This document shows positions 1-10,375 of a DNA stretch of 64,000 bases, one piece after another. The stretch comes from Augochlora pura (taxonomy: Eukaryota; Arthropoda; Insecta; Hymenoptera; Halictidae). Location: assembly GCF_028453695.1 (NCBI RefSeq), contig NC_135772.1, positions 6,882,001 through 6,946,000 on the forward strand. The letters are read 5' to 3'. The stretch's first letter is position 1. Each line of letters opens with the position of its first letter. The notes under the pieces are model-generated. The model was not told the DNA's origin, searched no databases, and saw only the letters and a list, made by a program, of their open reading frames with translations. The translations under genes were made by a program, and so were the position numbers.

Positions 1-578
1 AAATTAAAAAAACTATCAAGCTCGTCAATAATAAAACAATATCGTAACAAGGAAAGCGATAACAATGAAGGAGAGAAGGAAGGAAAGACATCCAGAAATA
101 ATTTCTATTCGGTCTCTACAAACTCTACATTCGTTGCTATGGAAACACATTAAGGAGGCATGAAAGGCTGACATAAAGTATATCTAGTGAGATAATAACG
201 TTAAAGGGAACTGTTTAATTAGCAGGCAGGAAATAATGGGAAGTAATAACAGAGACTGAAAGGGCGGTTAAATCATTTACCGTTATGCCATATTTATGTT
301 CAGAGGATTCTTTGATTTTAAATTGGTTACACTGTAACAGACGAACGTCTGATATTTCATCTAGTTCATTTTTACATATATATCTTACAATTATTTTGCA
401 TTCAGCAAAAAATTACGATCATTATAAAATACAGTTCATTTTAAAAATTTTCTAAAATGAATTTATAATTTAGGAGATAATTGAGTCAATATTTCAAATA
501 AAACACCCTGTATATAATTATCAATTATATGTGTACTATATATACTTGATCGAATCAGTCTGACATGATAACGACCTG
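1..578. other. AT-rich non-coding stretch
   Basis: No open frame or RNA gene stands out. The only recognisable item is a repeat terminus ending at 512, listed separately. Composition is typical of insect intron or intergenic DNA. Confidence 0.6.
430..512 (-). repeat. Terminus of a TACAGGGTG-headed repeat
   Basis: Read on the minus strand from 512, the sequence begins TACAGGGTGTTTTATTTG and runs into AT-rich DNA. This head resembles the TACAGGGTG ends at 18806, 26931/27212 and 63892 in this window. Such heads are common on dispersed insect repeats. The opposite end is not visible here, so the inner boundary (about 430) is arbitrary. Class is unassigned. Confidence 0.4.
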
Positions 579-878
579 CTAATGTGAACACAGTAGTTTT
601 TGCACGGAGTTGAGCACGATCTGTGCGTCGTCCGGAAGTTTTGGCTCTAATTCGGCAACCGAAGATTCTCCGGCAACGAGATACCGTCGAGGACCACTGA
701 TATCGTCACCGTCGCCACTATCGTCCCTAGTCCGGTTGGACGTTTCCAGCCGCAAGCTTTGGGTTGATGCAATCCGATAAATATCGATCGATCGACCAAC
801 CTTAAGATTCCATTTAATAATGATAACGGAATCTCGCGTGATATCGAACCGAGGAGTAAGAAAGAAACTGGTGACTGG
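579..878 (-). CDS. Unidentified minus-strand open frame, possible terminal exon
   Basis: A stop-free frame of about 100 codons runs on the minus strand and ends at a TAG at 579-581. It contains no ATG, so if real it is an exon entered by splicing. The upstream half (about 780-878) looks like translated AT-rich DNA. The downstream half (about 582-770) has protein-like composition, with an acidic stretch DDSGDGDD and then ELEPKLPDDAQIVLNS ahead of the stop, and mixed codon use. A possible 3' splice site is the AG of ACCCAAAG near 760, but the pyrimidine tract is weak. The plus strand is also open over 583-780, so CG-rich codon content alone could explain both frames. I recognise no domain. If real, it would be the C-terminus of a gene lying further right on the minus strand. 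Confidence 0.25.
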   Translation of the reverse strand, partial: PVTSFFLTPRFDITRDSVIIIKWNLKVGRSIDIYRIASTQSLRLETSNRTRDDSGDGDDISGPRRYLVAGESSVAELEPKLPDDAQIVLNSVQKLLCSH

Positions 879-908
879 TCAGAATCGGAAACAGAAACAA
901 TCGTCGTC

Positions 909-951
909 GAAAGAGAGAGAGAGAGAGGGAGGGGGGAGAGGGGGAGAAAAG
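909..951. repeat. Purine tract with (GA)n and G-runs
   Basis: An uninterrupted purine run combines a GA microsatellite (about 912-928) with several runs of three or more G. It is simple-sequence DNA that could form triplex or G-quadruplex structures. The open frames on both strands here (810-1064) are by-products of the low complexity. Confidence 0.85.
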
Positions 952-1069
952 CCGAAGAGAAAAATTGGGAAGACGAAGAAAGAAATAAGGCGACGGACTC
1001 GGCGGTCGGAGAGGGATGAAGACCGGGGATAGAGCCACCAAGCTTTATTTTCTCGTATTAGCATAATAA

Positions 1070-1420
1070 TTGTAGGACTGCGCGAGGGTAGTTCAGCCTG
1101 GCTCTGTGGCTGAGCGAATGCATGAATACCAGACGGAACCCGACGAACAATGAGCGGAATAGGAGCAGAGGTGATCGGTGTGCCCCGAAGACGGATACGT
1201 CGAACTTTTCGGATGGTTTCCAGAACGGTATCGGGGCTGACCCTTTTTCAGATGAAACTTGAAAGAATGCTACAGGACGGTGTCTAACCCAGTTGCCTAT
1301 CGTGTCGCGGATCACTTCAAACGATAAGATATTGTACATACATACTTGCATTACCGTCCGATGGTATCCGAACTCACATGTTCGCTGATATCGCTCGAGT
1401 ATCTTGCAAAGAGAGTCTTC
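1070..1420. other. GC-richer segment with short open frames on both strands
   Basis: This segment is richer in CG dinucleotides than its surroundings. On the plus strand a 46-codon frame starts with ATG at 1122 and ends at 1262; it is polar, with several Asn, Arg and Asp residues. A longer overlapping frame lies on the minus strand (1058-1351). Neither matches a family I know, and open frames on both strands suggest composition rather than coding. It could equally be a conserved regulatory block or 5' UTR. Confidence 0.25.
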
Positions 1421-1960
1421 TTACGGATTTATTATATTGCACGGTTACAGTAAATCTAACGCAACTCCGAGAATAGATATTTATGAAAACTATTAATCGC
1501 TCGCTCTCGTAATCGATCGAAATCGGAAAACTCAATTTTGTTCCTAAGATAACGATCGTGTCTTCATACTACACTTACACCTGCTAAAATTTAGCACCTA
1601 GAAAAATTAAGGATGCGTAAATTGCTACATATTATGTATAGCAATTTCGAATAGCGCGTCAGAGTCTCTATTCAAGAATATTTCATAATGTATAAACATT
1701 TGTGGTTAGTAACACTTTGAAACGTGAACTGTTGTGCTGCCACAACACAGCGAGATGCGTTTCGTTCCTTTTAATTTTATAAATAAACTACGGATTTTTA
1801 TGTGCAAGAACAATTGACTGTATGATTTCCGACATACCGAGACTACATAGATATTTATTTATTTTCATAATAACTTTAAGAACGTAACAATACTGCAACA
1901 GCAGCATTTAGATGTGCGTTCGGAAGGTATCTGATAATTTGAGGAAAAACAATGTATTAG
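1421..1960. other. AT-rich non-coding stretch
   Basis: No gene is seen. A 22-base stretch at 1784-1805 (AAACTACGGATTTTTATG core) recurs with two mismatches at 26800-26821, which suggests a small shared dispersed repeat. Confidence 0.5.
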
Positions 1961-2155
1961 TATACAGGTTCTAGCTTGAGTGGTGGAAGCGAAGGAATTG
2001 CAAGAGCTGGTATGGTAAGGTCAGAGTTTGAACATGACGTAGCCAGGCAAAGGTTCGAATATGATGCGGCAAGGACAAAGGTCGAGAATGAAACAGGGTC
2101 TGAGGATGAGTCAAGGGTGAAATCATGGGTTTGTAGAAGATTTTCGGATGTTTGA
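1961..2155 (+). CDS. Unidentified short open frame with 27-bp / 9-residue repeats
   Basis: The frame is open from just after a TAG at 1958-1960 to a TGA at 2153-2155; its first ATG is at 2012, giving 47 residues. From 2018 the DNA is built of three 27-bp units (2018-2044, 2045-2071, 2072-2098), each coding an Arg-led 9-residue unit such as RQRFEYDAA. The product would be charged and probably helical. The codons keep the repeat in register despite substitutions, which is more than expected of a plain minisatellite, though three units prove little. The minus strand is also open here. I know no family. It may be an exon, a transposon relic or a decaying minisatellite. Confidence 0.25.
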   Translation, partial: YTGSSLSGGSEGIARAGMVRSEFEHDVARQRFEYDAARTKVENETGSEDESRVKSWVCRRFSDV

Positions 2156-2394
2156 TGATGAAGAGATACGGGAATCAGGCGGTACATAGTATAATATTAA
2201 CAATGACAAGCGATGATCGTAACAATAGTAGTAATAATAATAATAAGCCTAATTAGAACTAAAGTGGTGGGCAATAGAACCAAGAAATTACCGCCAGTAG
2301 TTTTATCTAATAATTTCTTCTGAGGTTATTTATCAAAAAAGATGTTCGAACTGCTTCAGTTTGTATCGCGATCACTTATAATTCTTAACCATCG

Positions 2395-2706
2395 ATCTAT
2401 TTTAAAGATCAATTTTGTATGGGTTTTATTGATTATACCGGGTGCAGTTTCTTTTGACAAGTTCTACAATTATTCTAAAATTTGCGAAATTTATGAGTAT
2501 GTTTCACAAGCATTTTGACCTAAATTTTATATTATTTTTATAATAAATATTTATAATAATATTTTATAATATTATAAATTTTTATAATATAAATTTTATA
2601 TTATTTATATAATTTTATATTAGGAGAAGCATTTTATCGTGAGATGTAAAATTGCTCTTTTCTTATGACGTGTACTATTCATGTCGTCCGCAGCTAAGAG
2701 GCTAAT
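2395..2706 (+). repeat. Dispersed repeat, copy 1 (partner at 34395-34600)
   Basis: The segment aligns with 34395-34600 through landmarks in the same order: a GGTTTTATTGATTATACCGGG-like start, CTAGAATTATTCTAAA-like, GCGAAATTTATGAGTATGTTTCA, GGAGAAG and CTTATGACGT. This copy carries an extra AT-only expansion at about 2525-2622. It ends at CTAAGAGGCTAA, matching GCAAAGGGGTTAA in the partner, so the family probably has piggyBac-like TTAA ends. Confidence 0.6.
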
Positions 2707-3409
2707 AGGCTTCTGTTAGACAAATCGTTACGTAGTGTAACGAAACATGATACATTGAACGATAGAGATAACGATAGAAACTAAACGGTCGGAGATGATT
2801 AAGTCCTCCCTCAAATCAATATTAAACTTTCACACTCCGCAACTTTACACAAAAGTAAATATAAACGATTTTGTAACACCATTTCCTTTAATATGACACG
2901 CTCAATTTACCTTTATCTTTAGCGAAATATTATTCTACACGAAAAACACGAGTAATTGATATGATTCAAAACATCGTGTACGTAGTTCTAAAAACAAGAA
3001 ATTAATTCAACGGAAGATAACAAATTTACCAAACAGACGGAGAGTTTTGTGCTCGTAAGAACGTGTAACCTCGAAGATTTATACAGTTAACCAAGAACTA
3101 TTCCGGCTTCGTTTATAAAAAAATCTAATACAATTTGCGAACGGGATCTTGACAGAATTATGAAAAATATCGCATCCGGTGCCGCGAATAGATATCCGCT
3201 TGACGAGTTAAAATAACATAATTGTGCCACAAGAGAGTACCATCCCGATCTGTGAATCGATGATTACATTATTTATTAAATGGCACACATTCATTCGATT
3301 TTTCACTTACAGAAAATCTCGAATGAATCGAGTCAAAGAACAGAGTTTATAGCATACATAAAACATATTGTACAATAATTATTTTTACTAACCATCGTTA
3401 GATAATATA
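2707..3409. other. Non-coding stretch
   Basis: I see no gene or repeat. The DNA is AT-rich with scattered CG dinucleotides and ends at the TA dinucleotide that borders the mariner terminus at 3410. Confidence 0.5.
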
Positions 3410-4260
3410 TTGGGTTGGGGAATAAGTTCGTAGCGTTTTTATATTTTCTCTTCTTTTACAACGATTTGTTGCTGTTTGACAAAGTGTATCACATTTATTC
3501 GATAGAGCTGTCTCTGCTCTACAAAACTGTGTTAATCGTGTTTTTTTAGTCATTTAATTTTGTATTATGTTTGAGGCTGTAGCGGTACATTTTCGGCGAC
3601 CGTAATAACAATTTGAGCTATCCGCTTGCAGATGAAGGTTTTGGCAAAAAAAAACATCCCTTGACGTTTGCTAGTGCGGAAATTACCTTATTCTTTTATT
3701 TATTTTTTTTAATTACTTTGATGTGTGCAGCAGGCCTAGCTGATGAAGCGTACCGCTATCCGGCCAAACAGACCAGAGGATACCTTTCTCCCCCGCCAAA
3801 ACTGAACACAGGGATAGAGAAAGTCACCACCCGCAAGTCGCAAAAGACCATACCTTTTTGGGAAACAATCAATAAATAGCCAAAAAACGAATGATCTCCA
3901 GCTATTTTGCCACATATCAGAACCACGTAACTACGCTGTACCGACTATACTGTTCTCTTATTTTACAACGATTTATTGCTATTTGCCAAAGTGTGTGAAC
4001 TGTTTCTGCTCTACATAACGATGCTAATAGTATTCGCCGTTATTGTTTACGACCTCCTCCCACCTCTCGATCAATTTGTTGATATGTGAAAAAAATGAAA
4101 AATAAATAACTAGCAAACATCAAGGAATGTTTTTTTCGCCAAAACGCTCGAATTGTTATTACGGTTGCCGAACATGTACTGCTACAGCCTCTAAAAAAAC
4201 TAAAAAAACACGATTAACACAGTTTTGTAGAGCAAAAAACAGTTTCTTCCGTGAATAAGT
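3410..4260. mobile_element. Scrambled mariner-type remnant with inverted repeat
   Basis: At 3410, after a TA target dinucleotide, the sequence TTGGGTTGGGGAATAAGTTC is a mariner-type terminal inverted repeat. The block 3451-3543 is repeated directly, in degraded form, at about 3952-4026. An inverted repeat pairs 3514-3674 with 4110-4236; both arms share TCTACAAAACTGTGTTAATC-type and GTTTGCTAG landmarks. A transposase C-terminus lies between them on the minus strand. The second outer terminus is missing. The arrangement suggests at least two insertions, or an insertion followed by rearrangement, rather than one simple element. The plus-strand frame at 3613-3879 runs through this debris and is not a gene. 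Confidence 0.7.
4024..4085 (-). pseudogene. Mariner transposase C-terminus
   Basis: On the minus strand the last 20 codons before a TAG at 4024-4026 read as a typical mariner transposase tail, with the motif ERWEEVVNNNGEYY followed by the stop. Upstream of 4085 the homology stops abruptly in AT-rich sequence, so the DNA-binding domain and the D,D34D catalytic core are absent. The 3' flank carries the subterminal sequence shared with 3451-3543. It is a dead fragment. The family is certain enough from the ERW...VVxNNG motif, but I cannot name the subfamily. Confidence 0.75.
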
Positions 4261-4439
4261 GTATAAATAAATAAATATTCATAGACAAAAGATATGCGTT
4301 TCCTTAAGCGAGCCACCAGTTCGAACCTAACTTTTACAAAAATGAAAGATAACCGATTGTTTCGACCACTGATAAGAAGTTCTGTGCCATTAGATCCTCT
4401 ACCACCGCGTAACATTTTACCAGCTCCTTGACGGAGGTT

Positions 4440-5000
4440 CTAAAATGAAGGACGGAGGAAAGGGCGCAAAAGAAGTTAAAACGCGGGGACGAATAATTCT
4501 TGGCTGGATCGAACTTTCGGACGTTGATCGAGCATCGACGAGAGATTTTCGAAATTCCACGCACGGGGTGAAACGGGATTCACGTAAATGGTGCCGGCGC
4601 GACGGAAATCCGCGATTTGTAAGCCACTTGGACTTTCGAGCATCCGAGACGATACTTCATCCGCCCTCTCCACGGTGCTGTACGCTTCTTACGAGCTGGC
4701 CAAGTGACTCGGTCACGGATTTACTAGGGAAATTTCCCGGGGAACGGGATGCGGTTACGCTCGCTTTCGGGGAAATAAGAGCTACTTCGGGACCGCTTTT
4801 CGGAACACTCTGCGGCGCACTAACACGAATTAGCTCGGCCACGGAGACTCGCCGAAGACGAATTCTTCCGCCGGGTATCGCCGTCGGTCGCCTCTCTGGA
4901 ATTTATGAATCTGTCTGCGACACGAATGTGTCTCGTGACTAGGGCCACCGTAATTGCACCAGCGAACGAAATTATGAAACACCCGCCGGATTGTCGAAAT
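4440..5000. other. GC-rich island with a long but unconvincing open frame
   Basis: A plus-strand frame runs from ATG 4445 to TAG 4942 (165 residues). Its translation has no recognisable domain, signal peptide or repeat, and contains implausible stretches rich in Pro, Ser, Cys and Arg. Shorter frames are open on the minus strand. The island is CG-rich, so stop codons are rare in all frames. It may be an unrecognised exon, but a regulatory or merely GC-rich block is more likely. Confidence 0.25.
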
Positions 5001-5450
5001 GAAAGCTTAAGTGCCACGTATGGGTGACATTAATCTTTCACTAGGCCCAGAAATTCATGTTCGTTACCAATACAAATAAATTACACTTTATAAGAACTTT
5101 CGAAGCGCGAAGGTATCAGACTCGGGTACATTCGGAATGACGTTCTCTGAAATATTATTTCAAATAACGTGTTATTTTATTCCATAATTACTTTCATGTC
5201 TTATGATCATTTTCTGGAAAAATACGTCACTTGAATGAATTATTTGAGATAATTCGGTAATTTTTCATAGAGTTCCGAGTTTGATTTATTCTGACATTGT
5301 AACTGACGTCTCTGCAAAATAGCCGATCTGACTACGCTAATCGATTGTTTAATAATAGGAAACATTTTTTGAAGAATTACCACTCTCTTCCATCTTCTGC
5401 ATCAAAAACGATTATTTTGATAATATTGGATGGAACCAGACAAAAACCCC

Positions 5451-5700
5451 TTATCCTCTTAGGCACGACGCGCCATTATAGTGGCTTTCGTGAATGTTTC
5501 GTGGTTTACTCAATTATATTATTAATTATTAAAGTAAACGATTAAAGTGAAAGTGTATATGCACAATACACTAAGAAAAGAATATATACATAATTAATAC
5601 TATGTATAACTATATCAAAAAAATTGTATATTGAGAAAAATGGTAATTTAGTTATGAAAAATTTCATTCGCGTAAAATCCAGCCGTGCATAAGAGGTTAA
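5451..5700 (+). mobile_element. TTAA MITE, family A, copy 1
   Basis: A 250-bp element has imperfect terminal inverted repeats, starting CCTCTTAGGCACGACG after TTAT (5451-5454) and ending CGTGCATAAGAGG before TTAA (5697-5700). Its whole length aligns with the reverse complement of 21673-21920, including CCATTATAGTGGCTTTCG near the left end and GTGAAAGTGTATA in the middle. The TTAA flank is the mark of piggyBac-type transposition. It has no coding capacity. Confidence 0.8.
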
Positions 5701-6487
5701 GGATGAACTTTTTGCAGAAAGAATTTTGCATAAAGTATACTGACGTGAATGTTTAAAATAAAATCTGTTCATTGCACATTATTATGAGAATTTGGTGTAT
5801 TTGGAATGAAACGATAACGGAATAATTCGTTATATATCTATGAATAAATTATTTGTTTTTTATGAATTTCTTAAAATTTCTGAATTTTAAGTTAACGTGT
5901 TTAACAAAAAGCCACAATGTAACATGAGATATCGGCTTCGTTTGTAAGCGGTAACCTTTTAGAAATTTTGAAGTCAACATCGTTTTTCTTTCAAGTGAAC
6001 CTTACTGTATCTTATCGCGTAAATCGAAAGAACGAGAATTTCTGAATGATGTCTTTTGTAGGTATCGTACGAAGTAGCAACGAGGATATTATTTACGTAA
6101 ATAGTAAAAAGCTATCAATGTTACAAGTAAAGTGAATAAGTCGTAGAATAACAACTGCACTTTGTTTGTTACAATATGACAATAACAACTGTACTTTATC
6201 AGTGAAAATGTTTTCCGTCACAAATAAGCATTCTAAGCGACCAAATAATACCTTTTATTAGTCATACTCATTACATTTAAATAAGAAATATTACTACATG
6301 TATACAAGTACATATGTAAGTTTGAGCTTCATGTAATAGTAATTAGTGAACAAAATTGATTTCACTTATCGGTAATAGAGTTTGTATTGCGATTGTAAAT
6401 AATTAGTATAAATGCCAAAGATATTGTATCTGACAAAAGTTTGGCCTCTTAATTTATGCCTATTCCCTAGACTGCTTTGCCTTTTAT
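5701..6487. other. AT-rich non-coding stretch
   Basis: No gene or repeat recognised between two TTAA MITEs. All open frames are short. Confidence 0.55.
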
Positions 6488-6731
6488 TTAACCCTTTGCA
6501 CTCGAAACAATTTTAACTGTAAATTTAGAATAACTTCTCTGACTTATAGTATTTTTATTTTATGCAACGAAGTGCACTTTTATACTTATGAAATTTATTC
6601 TTGCAATAGTTTCACTATTTAACACAGTTTTTAAATATAAACTTTGACGATAATGTACAAAAATGATCTCGGAACGTTATATAACAATTTTAGTGGTGCC
6701 CCAGAGTCACCACTCGAGTACAAAGGGTTAA
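6488..6731 (+). mobile_element. TTAA MITE, family B, copy 1
   Basis: A 244-bp element lies between TTAA at 6488-6491 and TTAA at 6728-6731. Its ends are CCCTTTGCACTCGA and, inverted, CCCTTTGTACTCGA, so the terminal repeats match at nearly every base. Near the right end are GGTGCC and CACCACTCGAG. It aligns with the reverse complement of 18084-18331, and its left end with 21247-21345. It is a non-autonomous piggyBac-like element by its TTAA duplication and CCC start. Confidence 0.85.
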
Positions 6732-6969
6732 ACCTCGAAGTAACATATAATTTTTAATTCAGGCAATCATTGAAATGTACATTTACATAAACGATACCCG
6801 GCACAGTTCCTGGCCAACGCAAATCCACGTTTCCGTACCAACAAATACACAAACGGCAAAGTGGTCCAGCGATTCAGGTGCGCGTGTAAGGTGGCGCATC
6901 GTGTATACCGACCGAAAAACCTAATAAATGCACGAAATCCGCAGTCTAGCGATGTCTGCCGAACGATAA

Positions 6970-7640
6970 ATCACTTGCTGGTGAACAATGGGTTTCTCAT
7001 CGGTCCATAAAAGCTACGATGAAAAAAAAAAGGAAAAAAAAGCGAAAAATAAGATCCTCCGCGAAATCGAACGGTCGATCCCCGGACTGGTTGGAGGGCG
7101 CATTGAAAATCGCGAAGCGCACTGGTGCACGATGCATTCGGGACGGTGGCGCGGGAACGCGTGGAGGATGAGGTTGGGAAGGATGAGGAGAACGAAGAGG
7201 CTGTAGGGAAGGAGCAGTAGAGAGAGGAGGAGGAGGAGAAGAAGGAGAAGGAGGAGGAGGAGGAGGAGGATGGTTGGCGTGAGCGGAAGATGGAAGTTTC
7301 GAAGGTGCAGGAAGGTGGTCGTAGGGGTGAGCTGCTCGCAAACTGGGTATAGGTGAGCGTCGAGTCGGGTCGGGTCGAGTCGAGTCGAGTCGAGTCGAGT
7401 CGAGGGAAGAAAAATGATCCATTAATCTGAAACCCAAAGTCTGCCGGCGCCGGGCGTCGCGGCGGCGTCGGCGTCGGCGACGGCAGTGCCGACACGGCCG
7501 GCTGTGCAGTGGTGGTTTCCCCGACTGCTCGCGCGCAGATCAACTATAGTACTATAGTATTCGTGCGACCTCTTCGTTCTCCGCCCAACATCTCCCTACA
7601 TTCGCCGCTCATCCTCTCCGTGTTCCTCACCTAGCCCATA
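6970..7640. other. GC/CpG-rich low-complexity island, possible promoter region
   Basis: The segment combines an A-run/AG-rich portion, an AGG-rich purine tract (about 7190-7272), a pentanucleotide repeat (7358-7404) and a block dense in CGGCG (7440-7535). Long frames on the minus strand (6971-7543, 6997-7437) are simple translations of these tracts, rich in Ser and Pro, and are not credible genes. At 7543-7558 the octamer palindrome ACTATAGT occurs twice in tandem. CpG-dense islands in AT-rich insect genomes often mark promoters, but no start site can be fixed. Confidence 0.35.
7358..7404. repeat. (TCGAG)n pentanucleotide microsatellite
   Basis: About nine units of TCGAG/TCGGG run in tandem, the first few with G for A variants and the last six perfect. 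Confidence 0.9.
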
Positions 7641-7643
7641 GAC

Positions 7644-7760
7644 CAGTGATCGTCAACCTATTTCGTGTTCCCGCTGGAACGATTCAGCCATCTAGTGCAA
7701 CGGGCCGTGCCGGAGCTAATTGGCTCTAGAACCTCGTTTGCTGTAACATCGCCTCGTGCC
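7644..7760 (+). mobile_element. Possible hAT-type terminus
   Basis: The sequence starting CAGTGATCGTCAACCTATTT resembles the CAGTGGTTCTCAACC-type inverted terminus found on many hAT elements and their MITEs. It is followed by a GC-rich subterminal stretch with GGGCCGTGCCGGAG. No matching inverted end or 8-bp target duplication was found within the next kilobase, so it is at best a truncated end. The right limit is arbitrary. Confidence 0.35.
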
Positions 7761-8600
7761 AGCCTGCATATTCGAATGCAACCTCTTGACTGAAAGTAGT
7801 CGATCAAATTGGTCGACCTACTATCGTGTAACTGAATCGAATTTATTGGTTGGAAGGGAAAACAGATTTAACACTTTTACCGACGAACAAACGTGATTTC
7901 GTGAGATCGGATTAATTGATTGATTGATTTACTTATTAATACTTCAAATCGAATGGTTTATTTAGCAAATACAGGTTTTCCACATGTAGGCATGTTCGAG
8001 ATTTCATATCATTAGTTGGTTACATTCTTAGTAATTTTATATTGGGATTACATAACAAGAAACTAATTCGAGAAAGAAAACAGTACTTGCCGAAAAAAAA
8101 GTTTTGTTCCTGGTGTAAAATGTTTGTTCTCGTAACCTTGGCATTGTCAAGAGTTATTAGAATCGGAACATCCATTAATAAAAACTATAAAATTTCTTTA
8201 AAAAAGTAAAACTACTTAACAACAGCTTATTGAAATAGAAATGAAAATATTAGGGTGCAGGCTAGTGTATACTGTTTCACTATTGTCGCATGTTGCAAAT
8301 ATGAAATTTTGGCGCACTGGATATTCTAGGGCATTCGCCTTTGAATCCGGACAAATAATTTCGTTACTCGTTTCTGGTAAATGCGCTCTTGTTAAACAGC
8401 AAATTTTCACGTATGACAAGTGTGCCCGTTATTCTAAATATTTAATTTAAATATTTATAATATTTTTCTAAATTCAAATAATAGTTGAATTTAGGCGAGA
8501 CTGGCACATTTAATTGAAAGCCAGTCGAAGCAAAATGAACGAGCATGCGCTGGACGAGGGCTAACTCGATGAGCTCTAAAATAATGTTAAGATAAAATAT
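7761..8600. other. AT-rich non-coding stretch
   Basis: No gene recognised. A 67-codon frame at 8241-8450 has no recognisable feature and is read through by a minus-strand frame. Confidence 0.5.
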
Positions 8601-8604
8601 TTGG

Positions 8605-8902
8605 TAGTGTTAAGGAGAAGACGCGGAAGATCGAGAAATGAGGGTACAAGAGGGATAAGAGATGAAGAACTTGGATAAGGAATCGGATTCTGACCGCGTT
8701 GAGGTGTTGGAACAAAAGAAGACCTGTGGGGGCGTATTTGAATCCCAAATTCGGCGAGCCCGTGACGGCTGTGATTAAAGAGTTCGGCGTCGCTGTCGAT
8801 TGCGAGCTACGACCTGAAATCGGGCGTCTTCTTGGCTACGAGAAGGTCCTCTTGCTCGAAGAGAAACGTGTGCGCCAGCTAGACGAACTTCGTTTAATTT
8901 GA
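8605..8902 (+). other. Purine-skewed block with a short open frame
   Basis: The plus strand is strongly purine-rich from about 8605 to 8690. It then runs into a frame open to a TGA at 8900-8902, about 70 residues with no ATG near its start. That translation has mixed, protein-like composition (for example KEFGVAVDCELRPEIGRLL) but matches nothing I recognise. It could be an exon fragment or part of a retro-element. Confidence 0.2.
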
Positions 8903-8908
8903 AATTCC

Positions 8909-9257
8909 TCATCTGCCGTAGTACTAACTCTTTAACGAAGTATTCTGTGTTAAGATGACATTTTTAGGCTAATTTAAGAAATTTAAAAAAAATCGGAAGC
9001 TTGTTTCCTATTGATCGTTTGCTTACGCATTTCCTATTCCTCGAAGTATACAATGTATATACAATGTTTCAGTATTTATTTGTTCGTAATATTTTTCGTA
9101 ACAGAACCAGGTAATTTTTGTTACTTGTATAGCCTTTATTTATTTCCGTTCCTAGATTTTGATTTCAGTTTAGAAGAAATGAATAATATTCATACTTAGC
9201 AGATGTTGCATGGAATCTTTATCACGAGTCTCACTCGTCATTATAGTGCAAGGGGTT
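8909..9257. mobile_element. Possible degraded TTAA MITE
   Basis: The right end reads, inverted, TTAACCCCTTGCACTATAATG, a typical TTAA-flanked CCCCTTGC terminus. A left end is only weakly visible around 8909-8940, where CTGCCGTAG and CTTTAACGAA resemble the right arm of the element at 12524-12690. The interior is AT-rich and non-coding. The right boundary is firm, the left is a guess. Confidence 0.4.
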
Positions 9258-10370
9258 AAGAACTTTCTAAAAGGGTGAACATTTTGAAAATCGATAAAAT
9301 TAAACATCTAATTCTTTAATTAAAAAACGAAAATTCCGTTTCCCCATAATATTTACTGTGTAAAATTAGATATAATTTTCATCCAATGTCTATCTGAATA
9401 TTTGTATATATAGTAATAATAACTATATTAATCAACGTGATAACCTTTTGTTACAATGAAAAAATAATAACATAATAGTCGCACAAAGATGGATAAAATA
9501 CAAAAACTTTAAAACAATTAGACTACATATTGAAGAATCCGCAATGTGTTTCACGTAATTTTGACAAAATAGAGAATGTATTCTAAAACGTCAGTTGGTA
9601 CATAGAAATTAAGTTTTTCAAGAATTTGAAACGTCTCTCCAGACGAGAGCTAATGCAATATAGTGCATAACATAATGCAATTATGCTGGATCATCTTATT
9701 CAGGGGAGTCCGTAGAATCATATTACGTAAGAAATGACTCTGCAACTATTACTAGTAAAGCACGAAACGTGTTGAATCCTAGAGATTTTCTTAGTTCTGA
9801 ATAAAGAAAAATCGAATCTATACTCGAAAAATTTTGCTTTAAATCTGTACTGTCTGTAAGAATGAAATATTTCTGAAATTTAACACGGAAATTGAAAAGA
9901 TTTACTGATCCGAATTCAGCACACGAAAATCTGTAAGAATCGCCCGTCCAAAGTTACAAGTCCAAGCGCGTATTGTGCCGCGTTATCACTTACAGTGAGT
10001 AACGATAATATCCGGACACCATTCCAAACGCAATAACTTATTTCAAACTAGACCAAATGATCTTAATCTTTTGATATGTGATATCAGGCAACTAGTTTAT
10101 TAGATAATAAGTACACAAATTTTTGGTAAAGTTACAATTGAACTTTTGAATTACAATTGAACTAATTAAAGTTAAATCTTCCTTATACATTCAGATCAAA
10201 AAGTTGGTAGAACAAAATCCTACGAAAGTAAGCGCAAAATAGTCGATTGTTGTCCAACTTACTCTTGATACAATTTTCCACAAATTATTGCGTTTTAAAA
10301 GGTGTTCGAATGTGTTCGAATTGTCAGAGCACTAAGGTGATCGAAGAATCATTGGAGCCTCAACTGTCGA
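9258..10370. other. AT-rich non-coding stretch
   Basis: No gene recognised. A short direct duplication of TTACAATTGAACT occurs at about 10132-10164 with a 19-bp period. Confidence 0.55.
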
Positions 10371-10375
10371 CGGAA

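Noticed and set aside
3613..3879. 88-codon frame within the mariner remnant
   Set aside because: Crosses the inverted-repeat arm and spacer; not a transposase frame.
4445..4942. 165-residue ATG frame
   Set aside because: Lies in a CG-rich island with opposing open frames; no domain or plausible composition. Kept only as an island.
6971..7543. 190- and 146-codon minus-strand frames
   Set aside because: They are translations of GA-rich, AGG-rich and TCGAG tracts, giving Ser/Pro runs and DSTRL repeats; no real protein features.
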